Shown piece by piece: positions 42,461 to 50,075 of a stretch of DNA of 64,000 bases. The stretch covers positions 62,001-126,000 of the forward strand of contig NZ_BSSU01000008.1 in assembly GCF_030161415.1 (NCBI RefSeq). The letters are read 5' to 3'. The stretch comes from Thalassotalea eurytherma (GTDB lineage Bacteria > Pseudomonadota > Gammaproteobacteria > Enterobacterales > Alteromonadaceae). Position numbers and translations under genes: made by a program. The notes below the pieces were generated by a model. It ran no database searches. It was not told the origin of the DNA and worked only from the letters and a program-made list of their open reading frames with translations. Within the stretch, counting starts at the first letter, position 1. Each line of letters starts with the position of its first letter.

Positions 42461-45114
42461 TAGCCCTCCAATAGCGCAGGTTGAGTAAGGTTTTCTAGGT
42501 GCAGTGCCTTATCAGTGAGCGCACTCATACCTGCACTGAACAGTTTGTTTTCTTCAAGGTATTCTCCTGCCTCAATGTAATTAGCGACTTTGCGATAGCC
42601 TTCCAATTTATCATTAGGGTCAGCGATTTTTGCCATTTGACGCAGCATGGCATTGGCAGCGATAAGTTGTTGTTTATCGTCCATTTCCATAAAGATTGGC
42701 TCAAAGCCTTTTTTCATTAGAACGCGACTGAGCTGGCGTGAGCGCTTTTCTATTGCAGGTGTTTTGCGTAGTTCGTCCTGCAAGTCAGGGTAGAATTCAG
42801 CATCGTCACACAATAAGGACAAATGAAGTAATTCCGATTCAGTTTCCACGAACTTTAAGGCGTAACTGACATCTTGCTCAGCACCCACAGCTATCAGTTT
42901 ATCTGTGGTGTCATCATCAGTACGTGACTCTTCAACACGAATGATTTTTTGAATCAGCTCAAAGCAGGCTATCCAGTCTTTGGTGTACTCATCCGCTTCA
43001 ACTTGCTGTTTCTCATATCGTCTCTGTAAGGCTTGCAGTGCACTATGTTTAGTAAAGTGCTTTCCTTGTTCTTCATAGAAAAATTGCTCGTCTTTAAGGG
43101 CTTCTAGCTCACCTTCAATTTCAACCGACAGGTTAGCCGCTTGATGTGCTTTGTAGCTAAGTTGGTTGAAGTGCGCATTGAGCGCAGGCAGGTAACGAGC
43201 TTCGGTAATAAACCAGCGGCAACGAATACAGTTTTCAGGACCATGCGGTACGCTGCCATAAATACGGCTTGCTGCTGCTTTTGCATATTTAATCAACTCA
43301 CCGCCGTTCCAACACCCACCAAGCGTGCTAATTTCATCCGATTTCACGGTATTACCACCCACTAAACAAATACCTGTAGCCCGCTCCTCCCAACCTATTG
43401 GGTTTCGATTCACCAAAGCTGCCTGAATACTGTCTTCTTTGTGATACACCATCTTGCAATGGATTTGTTCCATTGAGGCATCTTTGAGGAAGTTACGCAC
43501 CGACTGTTTAGATTTATCTTTCAGTTGAATTTCGGCTTCATCCATCTTTTCAGCCATCACTGATGAGGTGATTTTGTTATAGTAGATGGTCATCAATAGG
43601 CGAGTATGGCCTGCTAATAGCTTTGATATAACAGGTAGTGGTAATTGCGTATCCATTGTGTACGCAGTGATTAATGATACACGCAAGCTGTGTAATGGAA
43701 ACAAAGTGGATGTTCTGTCAGATTTTGCTGTGGTTTCTGGATAATCATTCACCAGCTTCAGTCGCTCTCTGTTATCCAAAGAGACACCTTTTTCTGCAAG
43801 TTGTTCTTCGAGATATAGCAAAAGTTCGTACCACATCCTCCCTAATAGCGGGGCAGAAATGGGTTTATCACGATCTTCCTCCTTAGCTGAAGGGTTACGA
43901 AATAAAAATGAAATTTCCCCCATAGATTTAAGCTGCTCTTTCGATTTCTTGTGACCTATATGCTTTACATTCAAATTAGCGCAGTTTGTCGGTATCTTGA
44001 TTGGGTTATATTTTTCCTGCCAGTTGCGCAGTTTTTCCAACCAGTAAAGTACCTCGTTATTTTCCCAAGGAATGATGTAGCCACGGTCAAGTTCGTCTTT
44101 ATTCAGGTCAGCAGTTTTGTTGGTGTTGATGTAAAGCCCCGTTGATGTCTGCCCTGTCATGGTGTCTTGAATCCTGCGAAATACGCCTTTTCCGAACGGG
44201 CGTTTTGCGCTACCAAGTGCGAAATCATGTTGATTGTTTAGCATCCATCGACCATTCTCATAACGCCACGTATCCGCTTCGCCACTGTCTAACATACGTA
44301 CCTGATAGGTACGCAATGGCAAATGGAGTTTCATGAAAATCACCATAGCTCTAACAGGCGACCAGATTTGGTAACTAATGGCTTTCTTGTTAAGTCGTAT
44401 AACTTCTTTGGTGCGCCACACACAGTCAGGGTCGGATTTATCAACCAGCGCTTCCTCAACATCGAACCAGTCAGCATCTGCCTGACTTGCGTATTGCTGC
44501 GCCCATTTCCAGTGTTTAAAGTGGCGATATTGGTATGCTGGCAGCAAGGTTTCGCCAGTAGCAAGGTTTTGCTCAATGGCCGTTAATTCTGCTTTATCTG
44601 GCAATGGTTGCAAGATGCGTCGTAAATCCTCAATATAGCGATATGGCAAGGGTTGGCGAACCGTTTCGCTGTGTGTCACAGGGAATTTCAATTTGGTAAG
44701 GGGATTTTGAAACATTGGCATAGAGGTTCCATCATCTCCCTCTTGGGACAATATGTTTTCAAGGACAAAGTCCAGAAATTCAATAGTTATTGTAACAGCC
44801 CTGTATATTTCAGGTGGTGAAACACGTCCTTCAAGAATTTTTTCAAACTCTTCGCTAGAGCATATATGACCAGACTCCCCTTTAAAAAAAAGTGTAACGT
44901 CACTTGCATATGGAGCATGGGTATACAGATACTTTTCAATAAACTGTTTTATAGCCCATAAGAAAGGAGAAGGTGAAGATTTTTTACAGCGTTCTTTAAC
45001 GAAGCAAGAAGCTAGATATCGCCATACTTCCCAATCAGCTCCAAACTTACTTGTAATCCAACTAAATTCAACATCTTGTGAGCTACCATCGTTTGAACCT
45101 CTTTGTTTTTTCAT
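42460..45114 (-). CDS. gmtZ: Gamma-Mobile-Trio integrase GmtZ (large tyrosine-recombinase-type protein)
   Basis: An 884-aa protein with a buried, diverged tyrosine-recombinase core: Arg about 268 (LPLRTYQVRML), His-x-x-Arg about 475-478 (LHSLRVSLITAY), His about 503 (LAGHTRLLMTIYY) and Tyr about 511/512. A CxxC pair (NCIRCRW, about 640) and a long helical C-terminal part (residues 660-884, EQFFYEEQGKHF...) follow; the latter may bind DNA or partners. It is the second gene of the five-gene unit and overlaps gmtX by 1 nt. Assignment is from memory of the GMT family. Confidence 0.8.
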   Translation of the reverse strand: MKKQRGSNDGSSQDVEFSWITSKFGADWEVWRYLASCFVKERCKKSSPSPFLWAIKQFIEKYLYTHAPYASDVTLFFKGESGHICSSEEFEKILEGRVSPPEIYRAVTITIEFLDFVLENILSQEGDDGTSMPMFQNPLTKLKFPVTHSETVRQPLPYRYIEDLRRILQPLPDKAELTAIEQNLATGETLLPAYQYRHFKHWKWAQQYASQADADWFDVEEALVDKSDPDCVWRTKEVIRLNKKAISYQIWSPVRAMVIFMKLHLPLRTYQVRMLDSGEADTWRYENGRWMLNNQHDFALGSAKRPFGKGVFRRIQDTMTGQTSTGLYINTNKTADLNKDELDRGYIIPWENNEVLYWLEKLRNWQEKYNPIKIPTNCANLNVKHIGHKKSKEQLKSMGEISFLFRNPSAKEEDRDKPISAPLLGRMWYELLLYLEEQLAEKGVSLDNRERLKLVNDYPETTAKSDRTSTLFPLHSLRVSLITAYTMDTQLPLPVISKLLAGHTRLLMTIYYNKITSSVMAEKMDEAEIQLKDKSKQSVRNFLKDASMEQIHCKMVYHKEDSIQAALVNRNPIGWEERATGICLVGGNTVKSDEISTLGGCWNGGELIKYAKAAASRIYGSVPHGPENCIRCRWFITEARYLPALNAHFNQLSYKAHQAANLSVEIEGELEALKDEQFFYEEQGKHFTKHSALQALQRRYEKQQVEADEYTKDWIACFELIQKIIRVEESRTDDDTTDKLIAVGAEQDVSYALKFVETESELLHLSLLCDDAEFYPDLQDELRKTPAIEKRSRQLSRVLMKKGFEPIFMEMDDKQQLIAANAMLRQMAKIADPNDKLEGYRKVANYIEAGEYLEENKLFSAGMSALTDKALHLENLTQPALLEG

Positions 45115-45116
45115 TA

Positions 45117-46595
45117 TTATTTACCTCTCAATTTAGGGTATCTACCAGTGAAGTATCCTTGCGGGTCGATGTCATCAAAACCATGCTCAGCTAGCTCTTT
45201 CCAATCAAGTGCTTTGATTTTCGATTCAGGGTTTGCCAGTTGTAATGTTGCTTGAGTGAGTTCGTCAGATATTTCCTGTTGCCCTTTTCCAGTGTAGGCA
45301 ATTTGAGATTCTAAGGATTTGTGGTGCATACAGCGGCGTATCACCAACGGATTCAGTCCTGCACGCTCTAATCGTCTGCCATAGCTATGACGATGACCGT
45401 GAGGGTCTAGTCCTTCAGCTTTGTTTGGTTCTAAGCCAATGCGCTTTAGTCCTGCCGCATAGCTTTGATGAAAAGCGTTGAGCGTGTAAGGGTTTCCAAG
45501 GGCGCTGTGCTGGAATGAAATGAACGAATACGGGTGATGGCAATCTACTCTGGCACGGTACTTCTGATAGTTTTTCCACAGAGACATAAATACTTTGCCG
45601 TAGTCCGTTGGAAACCACTGAACCTGAATGAAATTATCACGATGGTCAACGACCTTAGTCTTCCAGCCAATATGTGCTGTACTTTTCATTCGTTTGCGTG
45701 GTATACGAGCATATTCTTCTTTTAGATAGGCTTCTCTGGTCTTTGTACCTGAGCGACTGCGCCAACCATCAGGTGCTTTGCCATCGACTTCGTTGTAAAT
45801 TCGAACTACCGCTTTTTCAGGTTCATACGGATCTTCAAATACATCAGTCTCCCAAAGCAATGCTGCTTCACTTTCACGTAACCCGCCACCGTGCATCAAA
45901 AGCAGTATGAGCTTATCTCTTAGCGCCACTCGTGGGTCTTTTGCTCCGCCAATACCATCTTTATAGAATGACTCCCAGTGCCTATCAGGGAATGCTATGG
46001 CATCGTCCTCGGTTTTCGTTAATGGAGTGCGCCCCTTCATTATGCGAGCTTTACGAATGGTTTTATTAACGGTTTTATCTTCAATATGACCAAGGAAGTC
46101 ATTTTGGTTTTTGCGATACCAAGCAGCGTAATTAAGGCGTTGCTCGTGAGGCGTGGCATCACGCAAAGGGTTCATTGGAGTGGTACCTTGCTTGTTAGCT
46201 AGCCAATCTGTAAATGCCGTTAATCGATGTATATGTTTATTGACGTTCTCGGTTGAGCTTGGCACCCAATACAAACCAGAAGGATCTAGTCCATCTTCAC
46301 CTATAGTGCCTGTATACAAGCGTTTAGCAAACGTCTGGAACAGTATTTTAGGGTCTTCAAACAATCCCTTGTTAGCTTCCATGTAATCTAAAAGCAGAGA
46401 AGTGGCTTGTATAAAACCATTCATTGAAGAATTGCTGGCATCATCAGATTCCATCTTTAGCAAGTAATCGGTAACCGAACCAACTTCACCTTGTTCGGTG
46501 ATCAAGATGGGGAGCTGACTTTTAATGCCAGTATTATCTTCTACGATAGTTGCTTTGACTTTAACCGATGACAAGTTGCATTCCTCTAAACACAT
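45117..46595 (-). CDS. gmtY: Gamma-Mobile-Trio recombinase GmtY (tyrosine recombinase)
   Basis: A 492-aa tyrosine recombinase. The catalytic set is visible: Arg240 (HGGGLRESEAALLW), His401-Arg402 or nearby (LDPHGHRHSYGRRL), His424/425 (CMHHKSLESQ) and Tyr434 (IAYTGKG). The N-terminal SAM-like core-binding region covers about residues 40-190. It would cut and rejoin the ends of the island. It is the first gene of the unit (gmtY-gmtZ-gmtX-small protein-helicase), read from a promoter-like box and 5' hairpin at 46633-46665. Confidence 0.85.
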   Translation of the reverse strand: MCLEECNLSSVKVKATIVEDNTGIKSQLPILITEQGEVGSVTDYLLKMESDDASNSSMNGFIQATSLLLDYMEANKGLFEDPKILFQTFAKRLYTGTIGEDGLDPSGLYWVPSSTENVNKHIHRLTAFTDWLANKQGTTPMNPLRDATPHEQRLNYAAWYRKNQNDFLGHIEDKTVNKTIRKARIMKGRTPLTKTEDDAIAFPDRHWESFYKDGIGGAKDPRVALRDKLILLLMHGGGLRESEAALLWETDVFEDPYEPEKAVVRIYNEVDGKAPDGWRSRSGTKTREAYLKEEYARIPRKRMKSTAHIGWKTKVVDHRDNFIQVQWFPTDYGKVFMSLWKNYQKYRARVDCHHPYSFISFQHSALGNPYTLNAFHQSYAAGLKRIGLEPNKAEGLDPHGHRHSYGRRLERAGLNPLVIRRCMHHKSLESQIAYTGKGQQEISDELTQATLQLANPESKIKALDWKELAEHGFDDIDPQGYFTGRYPKLRGK

Positions 46596-46829
46596 TAAAC
46601 ACTATAAAGCTAGCTAATGTTTTGTCAAATAAAAGGCAGATCTCTCTGCCTTGGTACATATTATACATAGTTTAATGTACTATATATAAAGTATTAGTGG
46701 ATAAGTTATGGCACGCCACGACTGGTATATTCTATGAACAAATCAACATCATTTTTTGATAATTTTTCAACCGTGTTGGTGACAAAACAAGCAAACAAAC
46801 AAATATTTAAAGATTTTCCTAATTTTGTG
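46596..46829. other. Gene-free stretch between gmtY and the tRNA array promoter
   Basis: AT-rich sequence with the gmtY promoter/hairpin region at its left end. A short frame at 46734-46871 lacks a ribosome site. This stretch most likely contains the right end of the GMT-like island, which I cannot place. Confidence 0.5.
46633..46665 (-). promoter_or_regulatory. Promoter -10 box and 5' hairpin upstream of gmtY
   Basis: On the minus strand a perfect TATAAT lies at 46660-46665, with no clear -35 box at the right distance. About 7 nt downstream begins an 8-bp hairpin, AAGGCAGA / TCTGCCTT with a 4-nt loop (46633-46652), followed by TTATTT. The hairpin would sit at the mRNA 5' end or act as an attenuator. 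TACAT/ATGTA half-sites flank the -10 box and could be an operator. Confidence 0.4.
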
Positions 46830-46858
46830 TTGACACGTTGCCATACGCCCTTTAACAT
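46830..46858 (+). promoter_or_regulatory. Promoter of the tRNA-Asn array
   Basis: TTGACA (46830-46835), a 17-nt spacer, and TAACAT (46853-46858), followed by a GC-rich discriminator (TCCGCTCCG), the form expected of stringently controlled tRNA promoters. The first tRNA-like unit begins about 55 nt downstream. Confidence 0.75.
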
Positions 46859-46913
46859 TCCGCTCCGTTAACGACAACTGAATAGCTTTTGGTTGCCAAT
46901 AACAATTAAAATA

Positions 46914-46993
46914 TCCCCCTGTAGCTTAATTTTTTAAAGCTTTAGGTTGGAGCACTGTTAATCCATGTGACTCCGTAAAAACAATTAGATTAT
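46914..46993 (+). pseudogene. tRNA-Asn-like unit 1 (5' half plus anticodon hairpin)
   Basis: Keeps the acceptor 5' strand (CCCCTGTA) and a D-arm in which the stem changed from GCTC/GAGC to GCTT/AAGC, a compensatory change. A hairpin GGAGCAC-TGTTAATCCAT-GTG-A-CTCC then holds the GTT anticodon. The T arm and acceptor 3' strand are replaced by an A-rich linker. Confidence 0.65.
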
Positions 46994-47072
46994 TCCCCTG
47001 TAGCTCAGTTGGTTAGAGCCTTAGGTTGGAGTACTGTTAATCCATGTGACTCCGTAAAAAAAATCAGATTAT
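46994..47072 (+). pseudogene. tRNA-Asn-like unit 2
   Basis: Same build as unit 1, with a perfect D-arm (GCTCAGTTGGTTAGAGC). The second hairpin has GGAGTAC / GTG-A-CTCC. It ends directly at the first intact tRNA. Confidence 0.65.
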
Positions 47073-47149
47073 TCCCCTGTAGCTCAGTTGGTTAGAGCGG
47101 TGGACTGTTAATCCATGTGTCGTCTGTTCAAATCAGACCAGGGGAGCCA
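47073..47149 (+). tRNA. tRNA-Asn(GTT), copy 1
   Basis: A 77-nt complete cloverleaf with encoded CCA. Acceptor TCCCCTG/CAGGGGA, D-arm GCTC/GAGC, anticodon arm GTGGA-CTGTTAA-TCCAT with anticodon GTT, T arm GTCTG-TTCAAAT-CAGAC, discriminator G. Identical to copies 2 and 3. Confidence 0.97.
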
Positions 47150-47194
47150 CTTTATAGAAGTATGGCATTTTGCGGTATTTGAAAAATTAGATGT

Positions 47195-47272
47195 ATCCTT
47201 GAGCTCAGTAATTTAGAGCATAAGTTGAATCACTGTTAATCCATGTGACTTCGTAAAAAACAATTAGATTAT
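47195..47272 (+). pseudogene. tRNA-Asn-like unit 3
   Basis: Follows a 45-nt spacer. The acceptor start is degraded (ATCCTTGA). The D-arm GCTC/GAGC is kept, and the second hairpin reads GAATCAC / GTGA-C-TTC, with different but still paired bases. Confidence 0.6.
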
Positions 47273-47350
47273 TCCCCTGTAGCTCAGTTGGTTAGAGCTT
47301 TAGGTTGAAGCACTGTTAATCCATGTGTCTTTGTAAAACCGTTAGATTAT
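47273..47350 (+). pseudogene. tRNA-Asn-like unit 4
   Basis: Perfect acceptor start and D-arm. The second hairpin reads GAAGCAC / GTG-T-CTTT, so its pairing is conserved with changed bases. It ends directly at tRNA copy 2. Confidence 0.65.
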
Positions 47351-47427
47351 TCCCCTGTAGCTCAGTTGGTTAGAGCGGTGGACTGTTAATCCATGTGTCG
47401 TCTGTTCAAATCAGACCAGGGGAGCCA
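47351..47427 (+). tRNA. tRNA-Asn(GTT), copy 2
   Basis: A 77-nt intact tRNA-Asn identical to copy 1, with encoded CCA. It is followed by a 46-nt spacer almost identical to that after copy 1. Confidence 0.97.
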
Positions 47428-47473
47428 CTTTATAGAAGTATGGCGTTATGCGGTATTTCAAAAATTAGATTAT

Positions 47474-47551
47474 TCCCATGAGCTCAGTTTGTTAGAGCCT
47501 TAGGTTGGAGCACTGTTAATCCATGTGACTTCGTAAAAACAATTAGATTAT
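47474..47551 (+). pseudogene. tRNA-Asn-like unit 5
   Basis: Acceptor start TCCCATG, D-arm GCTC/GAGC with one loop change, and second hairpin GGAGCAC / GTG-A-CTTC with a G-U pair. It ends directly at tRNA copy 3. Confidence 0.62.
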
Positions 47552-47628
47552 TCCCCTGTAGCTCAGTTGGTTAGAGCGGTGGACTGTTAATCCATGTGTC
47601 GTCTGTTCAAATCAGACCAGGGGAGCCA
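47552..47628 (+). tRNA. tRNA-Asn(GTT), copy 3
   Basis: A 77-nt intact tRNA-Asn identical to the other two copies. A rho-independent terminator starts 5 nt downstream. Confidence 0.97.
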
Positions 47629-47633
47629 CTTTT

Positions 47634-47659
47634 AAAGACTGCTTTATGCGGTCTTTTTT
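47634..47659 (+). terminator. Terminator of the tRNA-Asn array, copy 1
   Basis: AAAGACTGC-TTTAT-GCGGTCTTT hairpin (9 bp, one wobble) followed by T residues, just after tRNA copy 3. Confidence 0.85.
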
Positions 47660-47788
47660 CTTTTCTACGAATCTAAAAAAGCCATTTCCTATTACTCTGC
47701 CCTGCCACCATAAAGATAGCGGCGGACTGTACTGTTATTAATTTGTCATGTGTCGCCTGTTCAAATCAGACCAGGGGAGCCACTTTTA

Positions 47789-47814
47789 AAAGACTGCTTT
47801 ATGCGGTCTTTTTT
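47789..47814 (+). terminator. Terminator, duplicated copy 2
   Basis: Same AAAGACTGC-TTTAT-GCGGTCTTT hairpin and T-run as at 47634, within the second repeat unit. Confidence 0.75.
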
Positions 47815-47984
47815 CTTTTCTACGAATCTAAAAAAGCCATTTCCTAATACTCTGCCCTGCCACCATAAAGATAGCGGCGGACTGTACTGTTTTTAATTTT
47901 AATCGGACGGTTCTCGAATACCAAATTCCAAAAAAAGCCTGCCATATAGCAAGCTTCTTTGTTAACAATGAACGAACATCATGG

Positions 47985-48224
47985 TTATTTTGCTTTGAGG
48001 TTTTGCCTGCAGTCCCTAGTTAAAGTCTTTTTCGCTCTATCAATAGAAACCACAAATTTATCGCCTTGAGACCGATAAACACAAACTTTCTTACCTTGTT
48101 TAAAGTCTGCACGTACTAGCTTTAGTATTTCGCCTTTCTTAGCGCTAGGTATATGAATTTCTTTAATGACTGTTGCTTGAGCTGTCGCTGTGCACAGCAT
48201 TAGTCCTGCGAGAAAATATTTCAT
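47985..48224 (-). CDS. Small exported protein of unknown function
   Basis: A 79-aa protein with a signal peptide (FLAGLMLCTATAQA, cleavage after AQA), leaving a basic mature part of about 62 residues with two Cys (KKVCVYRSQGD and LTRDCRQ) that could form a disulfide. An AAGGGAT ribosome site lies 5 nt before the ATG. No family recognised. It begins 9 nt after the 48234-48479 gene, so the two form a unit just downstream of the tRNA array on the opposite strand. Confidence 0.68.
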   Translation of the reverse strand: MKYFLAGLMLCTATAQATVIKEIHIPSAKKGEILKLVRADFKQGKKVCVYRSQGDKFVVSIDRAKKTLTRDCRQNLKAK

Positions 48225-48233
48225 CTGTATCCC

Positions 48234-48479
48234 TTAAAGTTTCATCGACGCCACAATAGGCTCTATATAATCAGAAGCGACTGGAACATGAAAATAGCGA
48301 GCGTTAGACTCTTTAGTTTCTTGAATCCGGACTTTCATAATTTTATCAGCCCAAACCTTTAATTTGCTTGCTTTGGCATGTGATTGAGCTAAACAAATCG
48401 TCGTTTGGTTATCCCAATAACAAAGGTAAATACCGTTTGCTATCGGTTCATAACGATAGCCAGGTTTTGCTTTTTTCAT
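48234..48479 (-). CDS. Small cytoplasmic protein of unknown function
   Basis: An 81-aa protein, basic and without signal peptide. The ATG at 48479 has an AAAGGAAG ribosome site 9 nt upstream; the in-frame TTG at 48485 is less likely. The sequence is KPGYRYEPIANGIYLCYWDN, a Lys-rich helix (KASKLKVWADKIMKVRIQE), and FHVPVASDYIEPIV. No family recognised. First gene of a unit with the small exported protein. Confidence 0.62.
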   Translation of the reverse strand: MKKAKPGYRYEPIANGIYLCYWDNQTTICLAQSHAKASKLKVWADKIMKVRIQETKESNARYFHVPVASDYIEPIVASMKL

Positions 48480-48645
48480 CGTCAAATACTTCCTTTGAAC
48501 AATTGTTAAAAACTAACAGTATTATGAAGCAATGATCATTAATGCATACATCGTAAACGTAATGTTTTGTACTTAGTTGTAACTGAGAAACTAATAGCAA
48601 GCTAGCTAGCAGCTATCATGTAGACATAAAATGTATTTTAGAGCG

Positions 48646-49260
48646 TTAGCCAATAGCTAACCATATACCAACACCTATCATCAGCGTGCCGGAAATTTGA
48701 TTCATTAACTTTACGTTGTTACCTGTCGATAAAAATATGCGAAGCGTTTTACCACCAGTAGCATAAAGCGTCATACAGATGAACTCAGAAAGGAGAATGA
48801 CCGACAGTAAGATAAGCATTTGCGGGGCCATTGGATAGTCAGTATTTATAAAGGGGGGTAATAATGCGATCATAAACCCCCAACCTTTAGGGTTTGAGAT
48901 TGCAGTAATCAAACCCTGAGCAAATAATTGAAACTTACCAGTTTCTACTTCGCTATCAAGCTCTATCGCCATTTTCCCTTTCGACAGCGACATTTGAACG
49001 CCCAAATAACCTAAATAGCCTCCCCCGATATATTTTAGAACGGCAAATATATCTGGATATTTCAACATAACTGACGCAACACCAATAACGGCCGCGACGG
49101 CAACAATAGCAACACCTAATAGTTCTCCTACCATCATATACATTGTCCGTCTTACACCAACCGACATGCCAAGTGTCATAGCTAGTGTCATGCACATACC
49201 TGGTGTAATAGAAACGAAAAAGAATGTAGGAATAAAAATTGCAAGTACGGCTAAATCCAT
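48646..49260 (-). CDS. LysE family amino-acid exporter
   Basis: A 204-aa inner-membrane protein with six segments. The family signature TPGMCMTLAMTLGMSVGVRRT, GGGYLGYLGVQM and NPKGWGFMIALLPPF are visible. RhtB/LysE-type exporters remove amino acids or related small compounds; the substrate is not predictable. It stands alone between a small-gene unit and a lipoprotein gene. Confidence 0.88.
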   Translation of the reverse strand: MDLAVLAIFIPTFFFVSITPGMCMTLAMTLGMSVGVRRTMYMMVGELLGVAIVAVAAVIGVASVMLKYPDIFAVLKYIGGGYLGYLGVQMSLSKGKMAIELDSEVETGKFQLFAQGLITAISNPKGWGFMIALLPPFINTDYPMAPQMLILLSVILLSEFICMTLYATGGKTLRIFLSTGNNVKLMNQISGTLMIGVGIWLAIG

Positions 49261-49363
49261 CGTGAAATCGTTAGAACTGTAAATACACTAGCCTAGCAAA
49301 TTCAATACGCTAGATATACGTCTTTGACTTAATTAATCTAGTTAAAATTAAGTAAAAGCATCA

Positions 49364-49816
49364 CTAACGTTGGCTGTAAAAGTTATCTACAAACTGAATT
49401 GTACTGACCTGGCCTGCCTCATCAACATATTGAACATCAATAACAATACGCCAATGCATAGTGGGATCGCTGCAACTACCAACAAATGCATTCGAAAAAT
49501 ACATCTCATTATTTTTGTCTGGTTCAAACAATAAAGGAATTTTTCCCATATACATGGATACCCCCTCTAAATACCCAGTCACATTTTGGACTTGATCTAT
49601 ATCAGAAAACGACAGTAAAACTGTGAATGGATTTTCAGGAACAACTTGTTCGACGCTCGCGCGAATTTCAAGCGAATGTGATTCTTTAATTTGTTGGCAG
49701 GTGACCTTAGCATTTAAGCAATAGGACTTGCCATTATCTAGCGTACTGTATGATTTTTCACCACAGCCAGTGACTAAAAAACATACAGCGATAATCAGTG
49801 TTTTAAGCTTATTCAT
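49364..49816 (-). CDS. Hypothetical lipoprotein
   Basis: A 150-aa protein with a lipoprotein signal (LIIAVCFLVTGC, lipobox LVTGC) and further Cys (SYCLNAKVTC and GSCSDP) that may form disulfides. The body is beta-rich (PFTVLLSFSDIDQVQNV, MHWRIVIDVQYVDEAGQ). No family recognised. It is divergent from ccoN across 259 nt; a respiratory link is possible but not supported beyond position. Confidence 0.72.
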   Translation of the reverse strand: MNKLKTLIIAVCFLVTGCGEKSYSTLDNGKSYCLNAKVTCQQIKESHSLEIRASVEQVVPENPFTVLLSFSDIDQVQNVTGYLEGVSMYMGKIPLLFEPDKNNEMYFSNAFVGSCSDPTMHWRIVIDVQYVDEAGQVSTIQFVDNFYSQR

Positions 49817-50075
49817 GGCACTGATTTTATTGAAATTCCATCGAATTGTATATTTTCTTTACTGAAATGTAACAAATCTTGATTTTTTTTTGATTTAGAA
49901 CAGGTTTTAGGCTTCATCTTAATGACTTTTGCTATTGAGTTGCTTAATATTCACAACCGATTTAATCAATCTGTGCGCCTTGCATGAAATTAGACTATAA
50001 CTTAATCACATAGCTTAATTTTTGCTCGGCTAACAAACCCATTTTTTTAATAATTATAAATGTGGAAACCTTAAC

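Larger units (their letters stand above)
39167..46595 (-). mobile_element. Compact Gamma-Mobile-Trio-like element
   Basis: Five consecutive minus-strand genes with 0-4-nt overlaps or a 2-nt gap: two tyrosine recombinases, GmtX-like, a small HTH/coiled-coil protein and a RecD2-like helicase. GMT elements, as I recall, carry defensive or toxin cargo next to the trio; none is seen here. The island lies between a LysR regulator and the tRNA-Asn array. I could not find convincing flanking direct repeats by eye, so the ends are not defined. Confidence 0.7.
47629..47892 (+). repeat. Tandem duplication, period 154 bp, with terminator and tRNA remnants
   Basis: The block after tRNA copy 3 (terminator, then TACGAATCTAAAAAAGCC ... 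AGATAGCGGCGGACTGTACTGTT) is repeated almost exactly 154 bp later. The first unit ends in a tRNA-Asn 3' half (about 47722-47782: T arm, CAGGGGA, G, CCA) that lacks a normal 5' half. The second ends in a shorter remnant before 47910. The duplicated tRNA tail shows that unequal recombination has acted on the array. Confidence 0.8.

Noticed and set aside
46734..46871. Short frame MNKSTSFFDNF upstream of the tRNA array
   Set aside because: No ribosome site, and it overlaps the tRNA promoter.
46914..47782. The repeating tRNA-like units as a CRISPR array
   Set aside because: The repeats are tRNA-Asn sequences about 78 nt long with no unique spacers and no cas genes nearby.
49861..50040. An FNR box upstream of ccoN
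   Set aside because: TTGAG/TTAAT and CCGAT/ATCAA pairs are present but with poor match or wrong spacing; no clean TTGAT-N4-ATCAA.
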